DNA of 64,000 bases. Source: Actinomycetota bacterium. Lineage in GTDB: Bacteria; Actinomycetota; Geothermincolia; Geothermincolales; RBG-13-55-18. Within the stretch, counting starts at the first letter, position 1; every line of letters starts with the position of its first letter. The translations under genes and the position numbers were made by a program. Of this stretch, positions 51,856-61,070 are shown piece by piece. Where the stretch lies: assembly GCA_030019255.1 (NCBI GenBank), contig JASEFK010000009.1, forward strand, positions 1-64,000, written 5' to 3'. The notes beneath the pieces are model-generated. The model had not been told where the DNA came from. It was given only the letters and a program-made list of their open reading frames with translations, and searched no databases.

Positions 51856-54270
51856 ATGGAAGGTGCGAGGCAACCCGACCTGGCTGAGCGGTCGCTGGCC
51901 ATCTTGAGTTCCCTGCACGCGGCGATGGTCAACTACCATCTCTACCCGGAGACTTCGGAAATCGTTAGGGAATCCGTGCTGCGGGCCAAGCAGGACTTGG
52001 ATCAGGCCCTGGCTCAATGGGAGAGCGTCACCTTCTGTGAGCTGGAAGGGAAACTGCTCATCAACGATTTCTGCCTGGACGAGAGGGACCAGTCCCGCCC
52101 CAACACCGTATCCTTCCTCCGCGAGCTGGCCAGGTGGGAAGCCCGGAGCATCACCTTCGAACGCGGCCTGACCGACGAGGACCTGCGGGGTTTTCTGGAG
52201 GTCTTCAGCCGCAAGCGCGGACAAGGCCTCGAGGAGGGCCTTTCCGCGCTCCTGTCGAGGGGCGGGGTGGAACACGTCAGGGTGGACGAGAAGATCTACG
52301 TGTCCATCGGCAAGGACCAGGAGCTGTCCTCCCTCGGGGGCGGGAGCGAAGCGGGAGCCATGGAGATGCTCCGGGACGAGGTCTTCGTGCGCTTCCTGGT
52401 AGGCAACCTGCCCGCCCTGGACGTCCCGCCCGGGGAGGTGGCCGGGCTCCTGTCCGATCCGCAGAGGGTGAAGGCCACCTTCCAGGCCGTCATGCTCGGC
52501 TTCAAGAGTTCGGGGGGCGAGGTGGGAGCGGAAAAGGCCCGCCTGATAAAGGATACCGTGGACCGCATGTTCACCCTGGTGGAGTCCCTGGCCGACGAAG
52601 GTCTACGGGAGACCCTCAGCGAGGAGATGGTGAACATCCTGGCCGCCCTGGAGCCGGAAACGCTGGTGGAGGTGCTCTCCGAGGAAACTCCCCAGGCCTT
52701 GAACGACGCGGAGACCCGGAGGGAGATCATCTCCTCCGTGGAGGGGGAGAACGTCCTCCTCCTCGCCGACCAGGTGATCGAGAAATATCACCGCCTGCTG
52801 GATGAAAAGGCAAGCATGGATCCCGAGGATTTCCGGGACATCTCCGCCGTCCTCAACGAGATCGTGGCCGACCTGTACGCGGAATCCGACCCCCAGTACC
52901 ATGCGGGCATCACCGAGCGCCTGCAGAGATCCGGCTTGCTATCCCGCCTGGCCGAGGTCCATCCCCAGGCCGGAAAGGATATGGAGGCCTATTCCGTCAT
53001 CGCCCGGATTCGGGACAGCGGTTCCCTGCGCCCCCTGGAGGGGCTGGACGACGACCAGGTGATCGAGGTGGCGACCAAGCTCCTGGAGATGGGGGAGCGG
53101 GGCTGGGTGGATAGGATAACCGCGGTCACGGCGCGGAACCTGGAGAGCGAGCGCCCGGATTTCAGGCTGCGTGCCGCCCGCTTCTTGGACCGCATGTACC
53201 GCTGCTTCCGCCGGCTGGGCTTCAGCCCCGTAGTGGTCTCCGACCTGGGATGGCTGCTGGGCCTGCTGGACCGTGAGGACGACCCGGAGGTGAAAAGAGG
53301 AATGCTCCGCCTCCTGGGGGACCTCGCCGGCGCCTCCTTCGCGGAAGGCCGGGGGGAGGATTTTATGCGCGCCTGCCGGACGCTGCTACGCTACGCGGAA
53401 AGCGGCGGCGAATGCCGGGAAGCGGCGGAGGAGGCACTCGGTTCCCTCGATCCCTGGGAGGTGGGGAAACCACTGCTGGAAAGTCTTTTTAAGGGCGACG
53501 AGAACATGGCCTCCCTGGCGGCTGGGCTGCTCCTACGCATGAAAAACGATTTCGCGGTGGAATACCTGGTGGACCGCCTGAAAGGGGAGGAGGAGATGGA
53601 GGTGACGCCCGGGCTGGCGCAGTTCTGCCGCTGCCTGGGCGACCCCCTCATTTCCGCCCTCTCCGAGATCCTGGAGTCCAACGCCCGGGAGGAGGTCTAC
53701 GTCCGGGTCCTGAGGTTGCTGGAGGGCGTGGGCGGTAACGCCGCTCTGGCGCTGGCGAAACCGGCAGTCAGGAATCCCATCCCCGAGGTGAGGAAGCAGG
53801 CCCTGCGTTCCCTGGCCATGATGTCCCCCGGGGACCCCGCCCTGCTTCCCCTATTCCTCCAAGCGCTACGGGACGAGGCACCGGAGGTGCGCCGGGAGGC
53901 GGTGCGAGGACTGGGCACCATCGACGACGCGGAAGCGGTGGATGCCCTACTGGGCATATTGCAGGGTAAGTCTCCGCTGGGCGAAGAGCACCCCGGGGTG
54001 GAGGAAGCCGCCTGCCTGGCCTTGGCCAGGCTGGGCCCGGAGAAGGCCCTCGGCCCGCTGCAGGATATCCTACGCCGGAGGACCTTCTCCATCCGGCGGC
54101 GGTCGGTCCATCCGCGGGTTAAGGCGGCGGCTTGCTACGCGCTGGGGCAGATAGGGGGCCCCGGGGTGGTGGGCCTCATCCGGCAGTATTTGGACGACCC
54201 CGACCCCATCCTGCGCAACGAAGCCCGCAAGGCCCTGGCTTCCTGCCGGCGCCGGGGGCTTACGGATTGA
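51856..54270 (+). CDS. Large HEAT-repeat protein of unknown function
   Basis: An 804-residue soluble alpha-helical protein. The N-terminal 150 residues contain conserved-looking aromatic and acidic segments (AMVNYHLYPETSEIVRESVL, and ELEGKLLINDF). The middle is long, acidic and helical. From about residue 620 onward it consists of HEAT-type repeats (PEVRKQALRSLAMM, PEVRREAVRGLGTIDDAEAV, HPRVKAAACYALGQIGGPGV, PILRNEARKALASC). The pattern suggests a scaffold. The N-terminal 'LYPETSE' region resembles parts of proteins associated with HD-type signalling enzymes, but I cannot assign it. It is monocistronic, followed by a convergent SDR gene. Confidence 0.75.
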   Translation: MEGARQPDLAERSLAILSSLHAAMVNYHLYPETSEIVRESVLRAKQDLDQALAQWESVTFCELEGKLLINDFCLDERDQSRPNTVSFLRELARWEARSITFERGLTDEDLRGFLEVFSRKRGQGLEEGLSALLSRGGVEHVRVDEKIYVSIGKDQELSSLGGGSEAGAMEMLRDEVFVRFLVGNLPALDVPPGEVAGLLSDPQRVKATFQAVMLGFKSSGGEVGAEKARLIKDTVDRMFTLVESLADEGLRETLSEEMVNILAALEPETLVEVLSEETPQALNDAETRREIISSVEGENVLLLADQVIEKYHRLLDEKASMDPEDFRDISAVLNEIVADLYAESDPQYHAGITERLQRSGLLSRLAEVHPQAGKDMEAYSVIARIRDSGSLRPLEGLDDDQVIEVATKLLEMGERGWVDRITAVTARNLESERPDFRLRAARFLDRMYRCFRRLGFSPVVVSDLGWLLGLLDREDDPEVKRGMLRLLGDLAGASFAEGRGEDFMRACRTLLRYAESGGECREAAEEALGSLDPWEVGKPLLESLFKGDENMASLAAGLLLRMKNDFAVEYLVDRLKGEEEMEVTPGLAQFCRCLGDPLISALSEILESNAREEVYVRVLRLLEGVGGNAALALAKPAVRNPIPEVRKQALRSLAMMSPGDPALLPLFLQALRDEAPEVRREAVRGLGTIDDAEAVDALLGILQGKSPLGEEHPGVEEAACLALARLGPEKALGPLQDILRRRTFSIRRRSVHPRVKAAACYALGQIGGPGVVGLIRQYLDDPDPILRNEARKALASCRRRGLTD

Positions 54271-54289
54271 GCTTCCCCTGCCCGGTTCC

Positions 54290-55045
54290 TCACCATGCGG
54301 ACCAGCCGCCGTCCACGCACAGCACGGCTCCGGTCACGTAGGAAGCCTCGTCGGAGGCCAGGAACACCGCGGCGGGAGCGATCTCCTCCGGCTCGGCGGT
54401 CCTCCCCATGGGTATGAGGGAGAGGACCCTTTCCCGGCCCCTTTCCGAGGACAGGAGGCCATCCGTGAGTTCAGTCCTCACGAAACCCGGGCAGAGGGCG
54501 TTCACCCTGATGTTGAATGGGGCCAGCTCCAGGGCCATGGTGCGCGTCAGCTGGACCAGGGCGCCCTTGCTGGCGGTGTAGGCGCTGCACTTGAAAAGCC
54601 CCTTGAGGCCGGCCACCGAGGCCACGTTGATTATGCACCCCCCGCCTCGTTCCTTCATGACCGGGATGGCCCGCTGGGAGCAGAGGAAAGCCCCCTTGAC
54701 GTTGACGGACATGATGAGGTCGTAATCCTCCTCGCTGACCCTTTCCATCCGGGTATAGCTGGGGTTGAGTCCGGCGTTGTTGACCAGGATGTCCAGGCGC
54801 CCGAAGGTTTCCAGGGTGGAGCGGACCATGGAATCCACGTCCTCGGGTCGGCTCACGTCCGCGCGGAGGCCCAGAGCCCGCCGTCCCAGCCGGCGGATCT
54901 CATCCGCCGTGCGCTGGAATTGTTCCTCGGTGCGGCTGAAAACCACCAGGTCGGCCCCGGCACGGGCCAGGGCCAGGGCGATGGCCCTGCCGATACCCCG
55001 CCCGGCACCGCTTACCACCGCCACCTTTCCGTGGAGCTCGAACAT
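54290..55045 (-). CDS. SDR-family oxidoreductase (3-oxoacyl-ACP reductase-like)
   Basis: A 251-residue short-chain dehydrogenase. VAVVSGAGRGIGRAIALALA is the TGxxxGxG cofactor motif (S replaces T), DILVNNAGLNPS is the NNAG motif, INVASVAG gives the catalytic Ser and YTASKGALVQL the YxxxK pair. RVNALCPGFVRTEL and the C-terminal YVTGAVLCVDGGWSAW are also standard. It interconverts alcohols and ketones with NAD(P)H. GGGGAGGGGAT precedes the ATG at MFELHGK, chosen over an upstream in-frame start. The substrate is unknown. Confidence 0.9.
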   Translation of the reverse strand: MFELHGKVAVVSGAGRGIGRAIALALARAGADLVVFSRTEEQFQRTADEIRRLGRRALGLRADVSRPEDVDSMVRSTLETFGRLDILVNNAGLNPSYTRMERVSEEDYDLIMSVNVKGAFLCSQRAIPVMKERGGGCIINVASVAGLKGLFKCSAYTASKGALVQLTRTMALELAPFNIRVNALCPGFVRTELTDGLLSSERGRERVLSLIPMGRTAEPEEIAPAAVFLASDEASYVTGAVLCVDGGWSAW

Positions 55046-55525
55046 ATCCCCTCCCCTTTCTCCCGACGCCTTTTTCCGACGGAATCCTCGACCGAACATT
55101 TCTTACCCGATGAAAGTCAACGGATTGCCTCGGGCCTCACCCTGTCTCCTCCGTCGGTGCCGACGGTTACAGTATATTGAACCTCGCCGGGTTCGCGGGG
55201 TCGTTTCTCCCCTGTCCGGACCCCTTGGGTGGCCCGCGGCGTCAACCCCAAGGGGAGCAAGTTACCTTCCCGCGCGCCCGGAACCCGTCCGGTCCTCTTC
55301 GGGTTCGGGCTTCGCGTCGAAAGCTTTCGGAATATCATCATTTCTTAGGGATATTGATCTTATCCCTTCCTTTTGAGGTGCAATAGAAATATAGTTAAAT
55401 AAGTCTAACGATTTTGAAGATATGCACCACATATGCGGCTGAGGCCGGTGCGGGGCGGGGAGAGGCGGCTGCCCGGGACGGCGAGGCCCTGGCCGCAGGC
55501 GGAGCGAGGAAGAGAGGTGGAGGCC
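55046..55525. other. Divergent intergenic region upstream of the Feo operon
   Basis: About 480 bases. The left part has no recognisable element. An AT-rich pocket from 55330 to 55420 carries the candidate promoter and operator of the DtxR-feoB operon. Frames entering the regulator gene from upstream lack family resemblance before 55526. Confidence 0.45.
55394..55409 (+). promoter_or_regulatory. Candidate DtxR/MntR-type operator
   Basis: Inverted repeat GTTAAA-TAAG-TCTAAC (5 of 6 bases paired between arms) in an AT-rich pocket. It overlaps TATAGT at 55390-55395, a possible -10 box. A bound DtxR-family repressor here would block the operon it heads, giving autoregulated iron or manganese control. 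The assignment is by form and position only. Confidence 0.4.
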
Positions 55526-56302
55526 ATGCACGACGAAGGCGCCGGTATGCTCACGGAGAAGATGGAGGAATACCTGGAGGCCCTGTTCAAGCTCAGGAGG
55601 GAGGAAAGCGCCCTCACGCCGACCCGCCTGGCCGAATACATGAGGGTAACCCCGCCCACCACCCTGGACATGCTGCGCAGGCTGGAGAAGGAAGGTTACA
55701 TCCGTTACCAGGGCCCGGGGACTGGGAAGGGCAGGGGAGCGGGTTCCGGCAGGACAAGGCGGACCATCGTCCTAACCCCCAAGGGCGAGAGGGCCGCCCG
55801 CACCCTTATCCGGAGGCACCGCCTCTCGGAGAGGTTCCTCACCGACATGCTGGGACTGGACTGGGAATCGGCGCACCGCGAGGCCTGCCGCCTGGAGCAC
55901 GTCATCTCCCCGGTGGTGGAGGAAAAGCTTTCCGAGATGCTGGGCAACCCCGAAACCTGCCCCCACGGGTATCCCATACCGGACGAGAACGGGCACATGG
56001 CGGAGGAGGAGATAAAGCCCCTCTGTGACTTCTGCCCCGATGAGAAAGGATGCATAGCCAGGGTGGAGGAGGACGAGCCGCAGCTTCTGCAGTACCTGGC
56101 CTCCCTGGGCGTGATGCCCGACGTGGACGTGGAGGTCATGGAGGTGGCCCCCTTCGGCGGGCCCCTGCTGGTGAGGATAGGGGATTCCCAGTACGCCCTG
56201 GGCAGGGAGGTGGCCTCCAAGATCTGGACTCGCAAGGGTCCGGCGCGCAGGGGAGGCAAAGGGAGGGGTCCCGGTCCGCGTAGGGGCAGTGGCGGAAGGT
56301 AG
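55526..56302 (+). CDS. DtxR/MntR-family metal-dependent regulator with FeoA/SH3-like C-terminus
   Basis: A 258-residue regulator. Residues 8-75 are a winged helix (MEEYLEALFKLRREESALT, RLAEYMRVTPPTTLDMLRRL). The dimerisation and metal-binding region follows, with LDWESAHREACRLEHVISP and GNPETCPHGYPIP, where the His, Glu and Cys residues are expected ligands. A Cys-rich insert, LCDFCPDEKGC, lies near 170. The last part (LASLGVMPDVDVEVMEVAPF) is the FeoA/SH3 domain, and a Gly/Arg-rich tail of about 20 residues ends the protein. AGAGGTGGAGGCC precedes the ATG. feoB starts 2 nt after the stop, so it probably regulates its own ferrous iron uptake operon. Confidence 0.88.
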   Translation: MHDEGAGMLTEKMEEYLEALFKLRREESALTPTRLAEYMRVTPPTTLDMLRRLEKEGYIRYQGPGTGKGRGAGSGRTRRTIVLTPKGERAARTLIRRHRLSERFLTDMLGLDWESAHREACRLEHVISPVVEEKLSEMLGNPETCPHGYPIPDENGHMAEEEIKPLCDFCPDEKGCIARVEEDEPQLLQYLASLGVMPDVDVEVMEVAPFGGPLLVRIGDSQYALGREVASKIWTRKGPARRGGKGRGPGPRRGSGGR

Positions 56303-56304
56303 GG

Positions 56305-58329
56305 ATGCAGGTCCTGGAGGAGCTGGAGAAACTACGTTCCCGGGCGGAGTACGTCTTCGCCCTGGCCGGCAACCCCAACGTGGGAAAATCAACCATCTTC
56401 GGCCGTATTACCGGCCTGGGGGTGATGACCGCCAACTATCCCGGGATGACCGTGGAGCTCAACCTGGCCCTGACCGAGTTCGACGGGCGCCGCCTGGGGA
56501 TCGTGGACCTCCCGGGGACCTATGCCCTGGGGGCGGTCTCCGAGGACCAGCTGGTGGCCCGGCGGGGAGTCCTGCAGGGAAGGCCGGACGTGGTCATCGT
56601 CATCCTGGACGCCAACAACCTGGCCCGCAACCTCTACCTTCTCCTGCAGTTCCTGGACCTCGGATTCCCGGTGGTGGCCGCCCTCAACCTGGTGGACCAG
56701 GCGGAGAAATCGGGTATCCACACCGATACCGGGCTTCTCTCCGAGTACCTGGGCGTGCCGGTGGTTCCCACCGTGGGGGTGCGCGGGGACGGGCTCAACC
56801 GGCTCATGGCCCAGGCGGTGGAGGTGGCGGAGCGCCGGGAGGAATATCCGGTCATCCCCTTTTCCTACGCCATGGACATCGAGACCCGCCTACGCCGCCT
56901 GGCGCGCCGCATCCAGAGGGAAATGGAGGACATCCCTTACGGGGTTTCACCCCGCGCCCTGGCCATACTCCTGTTCGAGGAGGACCGGGAGTTCGTGGAG
57001 TGGATGGAAGAGCGGGAGGAGGGCAGGAGAATCCTGGAGTACGCCCGCCGGCTGGCCTCCGAGATCGAGAGGGAACACGGCGAGAGGGCCCCGGTCATCC
57101 TGGCCCGGGAGCGTCACGGCATCGCCGGGAGCATCGCCGAGGGGGTCCAGGTGCGCCGCGAGTACCGGCGGCCCCTGTGGGGGGAGAGGCTCTGGGAATA
57201 CACCACTTCCTTCAGGAGCGGCCTCCCCATCCTGATACTGGTAATGGGTGCCGTGTTCGCCGCCCTCTTCTGGGGGGGAGGGGAGCTGGCGTCGCTCTTC
57301 TCCCGTTTCTGGGAAAGCCTGGTAAGCACACCCCTGGGCCGGTTGCTGGACTCCACGCTGGGCGCCAACCTCCTCTCCCGGACCATCCAGTGGGCGGTGG
57401 ACGGGTTGGGGGCCGTCCTGGAGATCGCCCTGCCCTACCTCCTGGTCTTCTACGTCATCCTGGCGGTGATGGAGGACAGCGGGTACCTCAACGCGGTGGC
57501 CTTTTTGACCGATCGCCTCATGCACCGGCTGGGGCTTCACGGCCGGGCGGTGATCCCCCTCATCACCGCCGCGGGTTGCAACGTGCCGGCGATAATGGGG
57601 ACCCGGGTCCTCTCCACCCGCAGGGAGAGGATAATCGCCTGCGCCCTCATCGTCCTGGTGCCCTGTAGCGCCCGGGTGGCGGTGATCATGGGCGGGGTGG
57701 CCCGCTTCGTGGGCTGGCCCTACGCCCTGCTGCTCTTCGCCATCCTCCTCTTCTTGGTCGTCGGGGCTGGGCTCCTTTTGAACCGCTTCCTTCCGGGAGA
57801 ATCCACGGGGCTGGTCATGGAGATGTTCCCCTTCCGCGCCCCCTCCGTAGCCAGCATAGCCAAGAAGACCTGGCTGCGCATCAGGGACTTCCTCTACATC
57901 GCCGCACCCCTCATCGTGGCCGGGAGCGTGGTCCTGGGCATCCTCTACGAGAGCGGATGGATAGTCCACCTTACCGGACCGCTGCGCCCGCTGACGGAGT
58001 GGTGGCTGGGGATCCCGGCGGTGGCCGGGCTGGCCCTCGTACTGGGCTTCCTACGCAAGGAACTGGCCCTGGCCCTCCTGGTGGTCCTGGCCGCCAGGGT
58101 CATTCCCGGGGTCACGGAGAGCTCCACGTTGCTGGATTTCATGACCCGGGGGCAGGTCTTCACCTTCGTCCTGGTATGTTCCATATACATCCCCTGCGTG
58201 GCCACCCTGGCAGTGCTGTGGAGGGAACTGGGCCCCAGGGATTCCCTCCTGGTGGCCGCCTCCACCGTTATCCTGGCCCTGCTCCTTGGCGGCCTCTCCC
58301 ACCTGGTGATAGCGCTTCTTCAGGCATAG
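56305..58329 (+). CDS. feoB: Ferrous iron transport protein B (FeoB)
   Basis: A 674-residue GTPase-coupled Fe(II) transporter of the cytoplasmic membrane. The G domain shows GNPNVGKST (G1), DLPGTYAL (G3) and NLVD (G4). About ten helices follow, with two gate regions, GCNVPAIMGTR and CSIYIPCVATLAVLWREL, the latter carrying the conserved membrane cysteines. The length is slightly short of the usual 700-770 because the C-terminal cytoplasmic tail is brief. No free FeoA gene is present. The FeoA-like domain sits in the regulator directly upstream. Translation is almost certainly coupled to that gene. Confidence 0.95.
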   Translation: MQVLEELEKLRSRAEYVFALAGNPNVGKSTIFGRITGLGVMTANYPGMTVELNLALTEFDGRRLGIVDLPGTYALGAVSEDQLVARRGVLQGRPDVVIVILDANNLARNLYLLLQFLDLGFPVVAALNLVDQAEKSGIHTDTGLLSEYLGVPVVPTVGVRGDGLNRLMAQAVEVAERREEYPVIPFSYAMDIETRLRRLARRIQREMEDIPYGVSPRALAILLFEEDREFVEWMEEREEGRRILEYARRLASEIEREHGERAPVILARERHGIAGSIAEGVQVRREYRRPLWGERLWEYTTSFRSGLPILILVMGAVFAALFWGGGELASLFSRFWESLVSTPLGRLLDSTLGANLLSRTIQWAVDGLGAVLEIALPYLLVFYVILAVMEDSGYLNAVAFLTDRLMHRLGLHGRAVIPLITAAGCNVPAIMGTRVLSTRRERIIACALIVLVPCSARVAVIMGGVARFVGWPYALLLFAILLFLVVGAGLLLNRFLPGESTGLVMEMFPFRAPSVASIAKKTWLRIRDFLYIAAPLIVAGSVVLGILYESGWIVHLTGPLRPLTEWWLGIPAVAGLALVLGFLRKELALALLVVLAARVIPGVTESSTLLDFMTRGQVFTFVLVCSIYIPCVATLAVLWRELGPRDSLLVAASTVILALLLGGLSHLVIALLQA

Positions 58330-58378
58330 ACCGCGGGTGGGAGGGGGTAAAATAGTGGTTGTCCGGAAGGGGTGGGTC

Positions 58379-59365
58379 ATGAGGGAAGCGCTGTTCTACG
58401 AGAAGGTCGAGGACGGGAAGGTCCACTGCCTGCTCTGTCCCCAGGATTGCGTGATCGCCCCGGGGAAAAAGGGTTTCTGCCGCGTGCGGGTCAACGTGGA
58501 CGGCGTCCTCTACAGCGAGAATTACAACCGGGTGATGGCCAGGTCCATGGACCCCATGGAGAAGAAGCCTCTCTACCACTTTCATCCCGGGGCGCCCATC
58601 TATTCCCTGGGCACCCGGGGATGCAACCAGCACTGCGACTTCTGCCAGAACTGGCACATGCTGCAAGACGACGCCCCCACCGTGGAGTTCGATGCCGGCA
58701 GGGCGGTGGAGGAAGCCCTCGCCAATCGTTCGGTAGGCATAGCCTACACCTACAACGAGCCCACCATCTGGTACGAGTTCGTCCTCGAATGCGCCCGGCT
58801 GGCCAGGCAAAGGGGAATGGTCAACGTCCTGGTGACCAACGGTTCCATCAACCCGGAGCCCTTCTCCCGCCTGGCGCCCTACGTAGACGCCATGAACATC
58901 GACGTGAAGTCCATGGACCCCGATTTCTACCGCAAGATATGCAAGTCCAAATTGGAACCGGTGCTGGCCACCTGCCGGGAGGCCCGGGAGGCGGGCATCC
59001 ACGTGGAGATAACCAACCTGGTCATCCCCACCCTGAACGATACCGATGAGCTCTTTACCCGGTTGGTGGATTTCGTCCATTCCCTGGGGCCCGAGGTGCC
59101 CCTCCACTTCTCCGCCTATTTTCCCAGTTACCGGATGAGCATCGAGCCCACCCCCCTTTCCTCCCTGCTGCGGGCAAGGGAGATAGCCCGGGAGAAGCTC
59201 TACTACGTCTACCTGGGGAACGTGGCGGTGAGCGATGGTTCGCATACCTATTGCCCGCAGTGTGGCAACCTCCTCATATCCCGCCGGGGTTACCTGGTCT
59301 CGGTGGCCGGGATCAGGGACGGGGGTTGTTCCCGGTGCGGACGCCCGGCGGACGTGGTCATGTGA
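58379..59365 (+). CDS. amrS: Radical SAM enzyme, AmrS-like (AmmeMemoRadiSam system type)
   Basis: A 328-residue radical SAM protein. MREALFYEKVEDGKVHCLLC is the typical opening of the family, and CNQHCDFCQNW binds the [4Fe-4S] cluster. AYTYNEPTIWYEF, NIDVKSMDPDFY and NLVIPTLND continue the barrel, and CPQCG...CSRCGRPA near the end suggests a zinc ribbon. It is related to pyruvate-formate-lyase activases. The usual AmmeMemoRadiSam partners (MEMO and AMMECR1) are not adjacent, so its substrate is open. A GTG at 58355, with GGAGGGGG upstream, is an alternative start eight codons earlier. It lies 49 nt behind feoB. Confidence 0.85.
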   Translation: MREALFYEKVEDGKVHCLLCPQDCVIAPGKKGFCRVRVNVDGVLYSENYNRVMARSMDPMEKKPLYHFHPGAPIYSLGTRGCNQHCDFCQNWHMLQDDAPTVEFDAGRAVEEALANRSVGIAYTYNEPTIWYEFVLECARLARQRGMVNVLVTNGSINPEPFSRLAPYVDAMNIDVKSMDPDFYRKICKSKLEPVLATCREAREAGIHVEITNLVIPTLNDTDELFTRLVDFVHSLGPEVPLHFSAYFPSYRMSIEPTPLSSLLRAREIAREKLYYVYLGNVAVSDGSHTYCPQCGNLLISRRGYLVSVAGIRDGGCSRCGRPADVVM

Positions 59366-59366
59366 A

Positions 59367-60539
59367 ATGGTGGGGGATACCGGTTCCTTGAGGGAATGTG
59401 AAGGCGGGAATGGGAGGGGGTCTTTCTGCCCTCCGCCCGCAGAAGGGAGGCGGCACTCGATTCCCGGAGGTGGGGAAGACGGGTTCCTGCGCCGCTTGAT
59501 GGAACTGGTGCTCGCCTTCTTGCTCCCACTGGCTTTCCTGCTCACCTCGGTACCCACCGGGTTCGTGCTCGAGAGCCCGGGGCCCTCCTTCGACCTCCAG
59601 GCTGAGCTCGAGGTGGAGGGAGCGGAGACCCATCCCTCCCGGGGCGAGTTCCTGCTCACCTCGGTGAGCCTGCGGGAATCCAACCTCGTCTACCAGCTAC
59701 TCTCCCTTGCCAAGCGCGACAACCGCCTCATCGAGGCGCGGCGTTTCCTGGGGGAGGAACTGGACATGGAGACCCAGGACCGGCTGGACGGGGCCCTGAC
59801 CGTGCTCAGCCAGGAGACGGCCGCGGTGCTTGCCCTGCGCGGAGCCGGCCTGGAGGTAGAAGTGAAGGAGCTCGGTGCCCTGGTCCTGGGTGTGGTCGAG
59901 GGGTCACCCGCCCAGGGGAGGCTCAATCCCGGCCAGGTTATCGCCACCGTGGACGGGGTTCCCGTGAAGGGCTCGACCGATCTGGGCGAGCGCATCGCGG
60001 CCGCGTCGGAAGGGGAGGAGGTGGTCCTTGGAGTCCGGGAGATAGACTGGGAAGCCCTAGGTTCCAGCCTGAAGGGAGGTGAATGGTCCGACCCCGAAGA
60101 GCTGATGGCCGGAGAGACGCGGGAGGTGTCTCTTATTCCCGTATGGGACTGGGAGCTGGGAAGGAGAGTGATCGGGGTCTACACACGGGATTATTTCGCC
60201 TGCCGCTCTCCCGTGCGCGTCACCTGGAAGATGGAATCGGTGAGGGGCCCTTCCGCCGGCCTGATGATGACCCTCTCCCTCCTGAACCTACTGCTTCCGG
60301 AGGACCTCACCCACGGAAGAAGGGTGGCAGGTACGGGCGAGGTATTCCTGGACGGGAGGGTAGGGGCCATAGGAGGGCTGCCCATGAAGATCAAGGCCGC
60401 CGAGGCGCGGGGAGCCGAGGTTTTTCTCTACCCGCGCCAGAACCAGGATGACCTGGCGGGCGTGGACACACGCATGCGGTTGATCCCGGTGGATTCGCTG
60501 GAGGAGGCACTGAAAGCCCTCTCGCCGACGGTGGATTGA
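59367..60539 (+). CDS. PDZ-Lon (S16) membrane protease, YlbL-like
   Basis: A 390-residue protein with one N-terminal membrane helix (about 45-68), a PDZ domain (about 170-235, with VLGVVEGSPAQGRLNPGQVI) and a C-terminal Lon-type protease domain. RGPSAGLMMTLSLLNLL contains the catalytic serine (Ser296), and GGLPMKIKAAEARGAEVFLY places Lys341 where Lon has its catalytic lysine. No AAA+ domain is present, as in B. subtilis YlbL. The start is uncertain. The ATG one base after the AmrS stop gives a 40-residue polar N-terminus, and an ATG at MELVLAFLLP would be shorter. It is probably part of the Feo-AmrS transcript. Confidence 0.85.
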   Translation: MVGDTGSLRECEGGNGRGSFCPPPAEGRRHSIPGGGEDGFLRRLMELVLAFLLPLAFLLTSVPTGFVLESPGPSFDLQAELEVEGAETHPSRGEFLLTSVSLRESNLVYQLLSLAKRDNRLIEARRFLGEELDMETQDRLDGALTVLSQETAAVLALRGAGLEVEVKELGALVLGVVEGSPAQGRLNPGQVIATVDGVPVKGSTDLGERIAAASEGEEVVLGVREIDWEALGSSLKGGEWSDPEELMAGETREVSLIPVWDWELGRRVIGVYTRDYFACRSPVRVTWKMESVRGPSAGLMMTLSLLNLLLPEDLTHGRRVAGTGEVFLDGRVGAIGGLPMKIKAAEARGAEVFLYPRQNQDDLAGVDTRMRLIPVDSLEEALKALSPTVD

Positions 60540-61032
60540 GGGAAGACACCGCCCACCGCTACTCGCGTGCCGCAGCGCCACAGCTTTCTTTGTGCACCTT
60601 CTTCGGCGTGGCCATCGATATCTGGATAGACATGTGCCTCGCTCTCGATCTCTACGGCGGAATCAGCGAGCAACTCCTCGCCTGGCAATAATAACCTTGA
60701 TAAACATCTCCCTTGTTCAGGTAGTTAAGCGTCCTGCCATCAACGCGCCTTCTTCGGAGTGGCGATCATGACCTCCTCCCGCCTCTCACGGAGGCGGGAT
60801 TCCATTATCCATCGACTTGCTCGGAAACAATGACCGGTAGGGCGGCGTTACCCTGTAACCATTTAACTTAATAAGTTATTTAAATTTGATAGATAGAAAA
60901 GGTTTCCCGGGTGTGGACGGGTTTTATCATTGTCATTGCCCCGGCGAATAGACGCCGGGATTCCCGTTCTGCTTTCCATGCAGGAAGAGAGGGGCGGTGG
61001 ATGAGGGAATGGTTCGCGCCGCCAGGTAAAAA

Positions 61033-61070
61033 CGATGGGCGAGCTCTCATGCGATGGGCGAGCTCTCATG
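61033..61070. repeat. Perfect 19-bp tandem duplication
   Basis: The unit CGATGGGCGAGCTCTCATG occurs twice without a gap or mismatch (61033-61051 and 61052-61070). It includes a SacI-like GAGCTC palindrome. It lies in non-coding DNA and looks recent. Confidence 0.9.

Noticed and set aside
61033-61070. CRISPR-like tandem units
   Set aside because: Two perfect adjacent copies with no spacer are a simple duplication. No CRISPR array was seen anywhere in the window.
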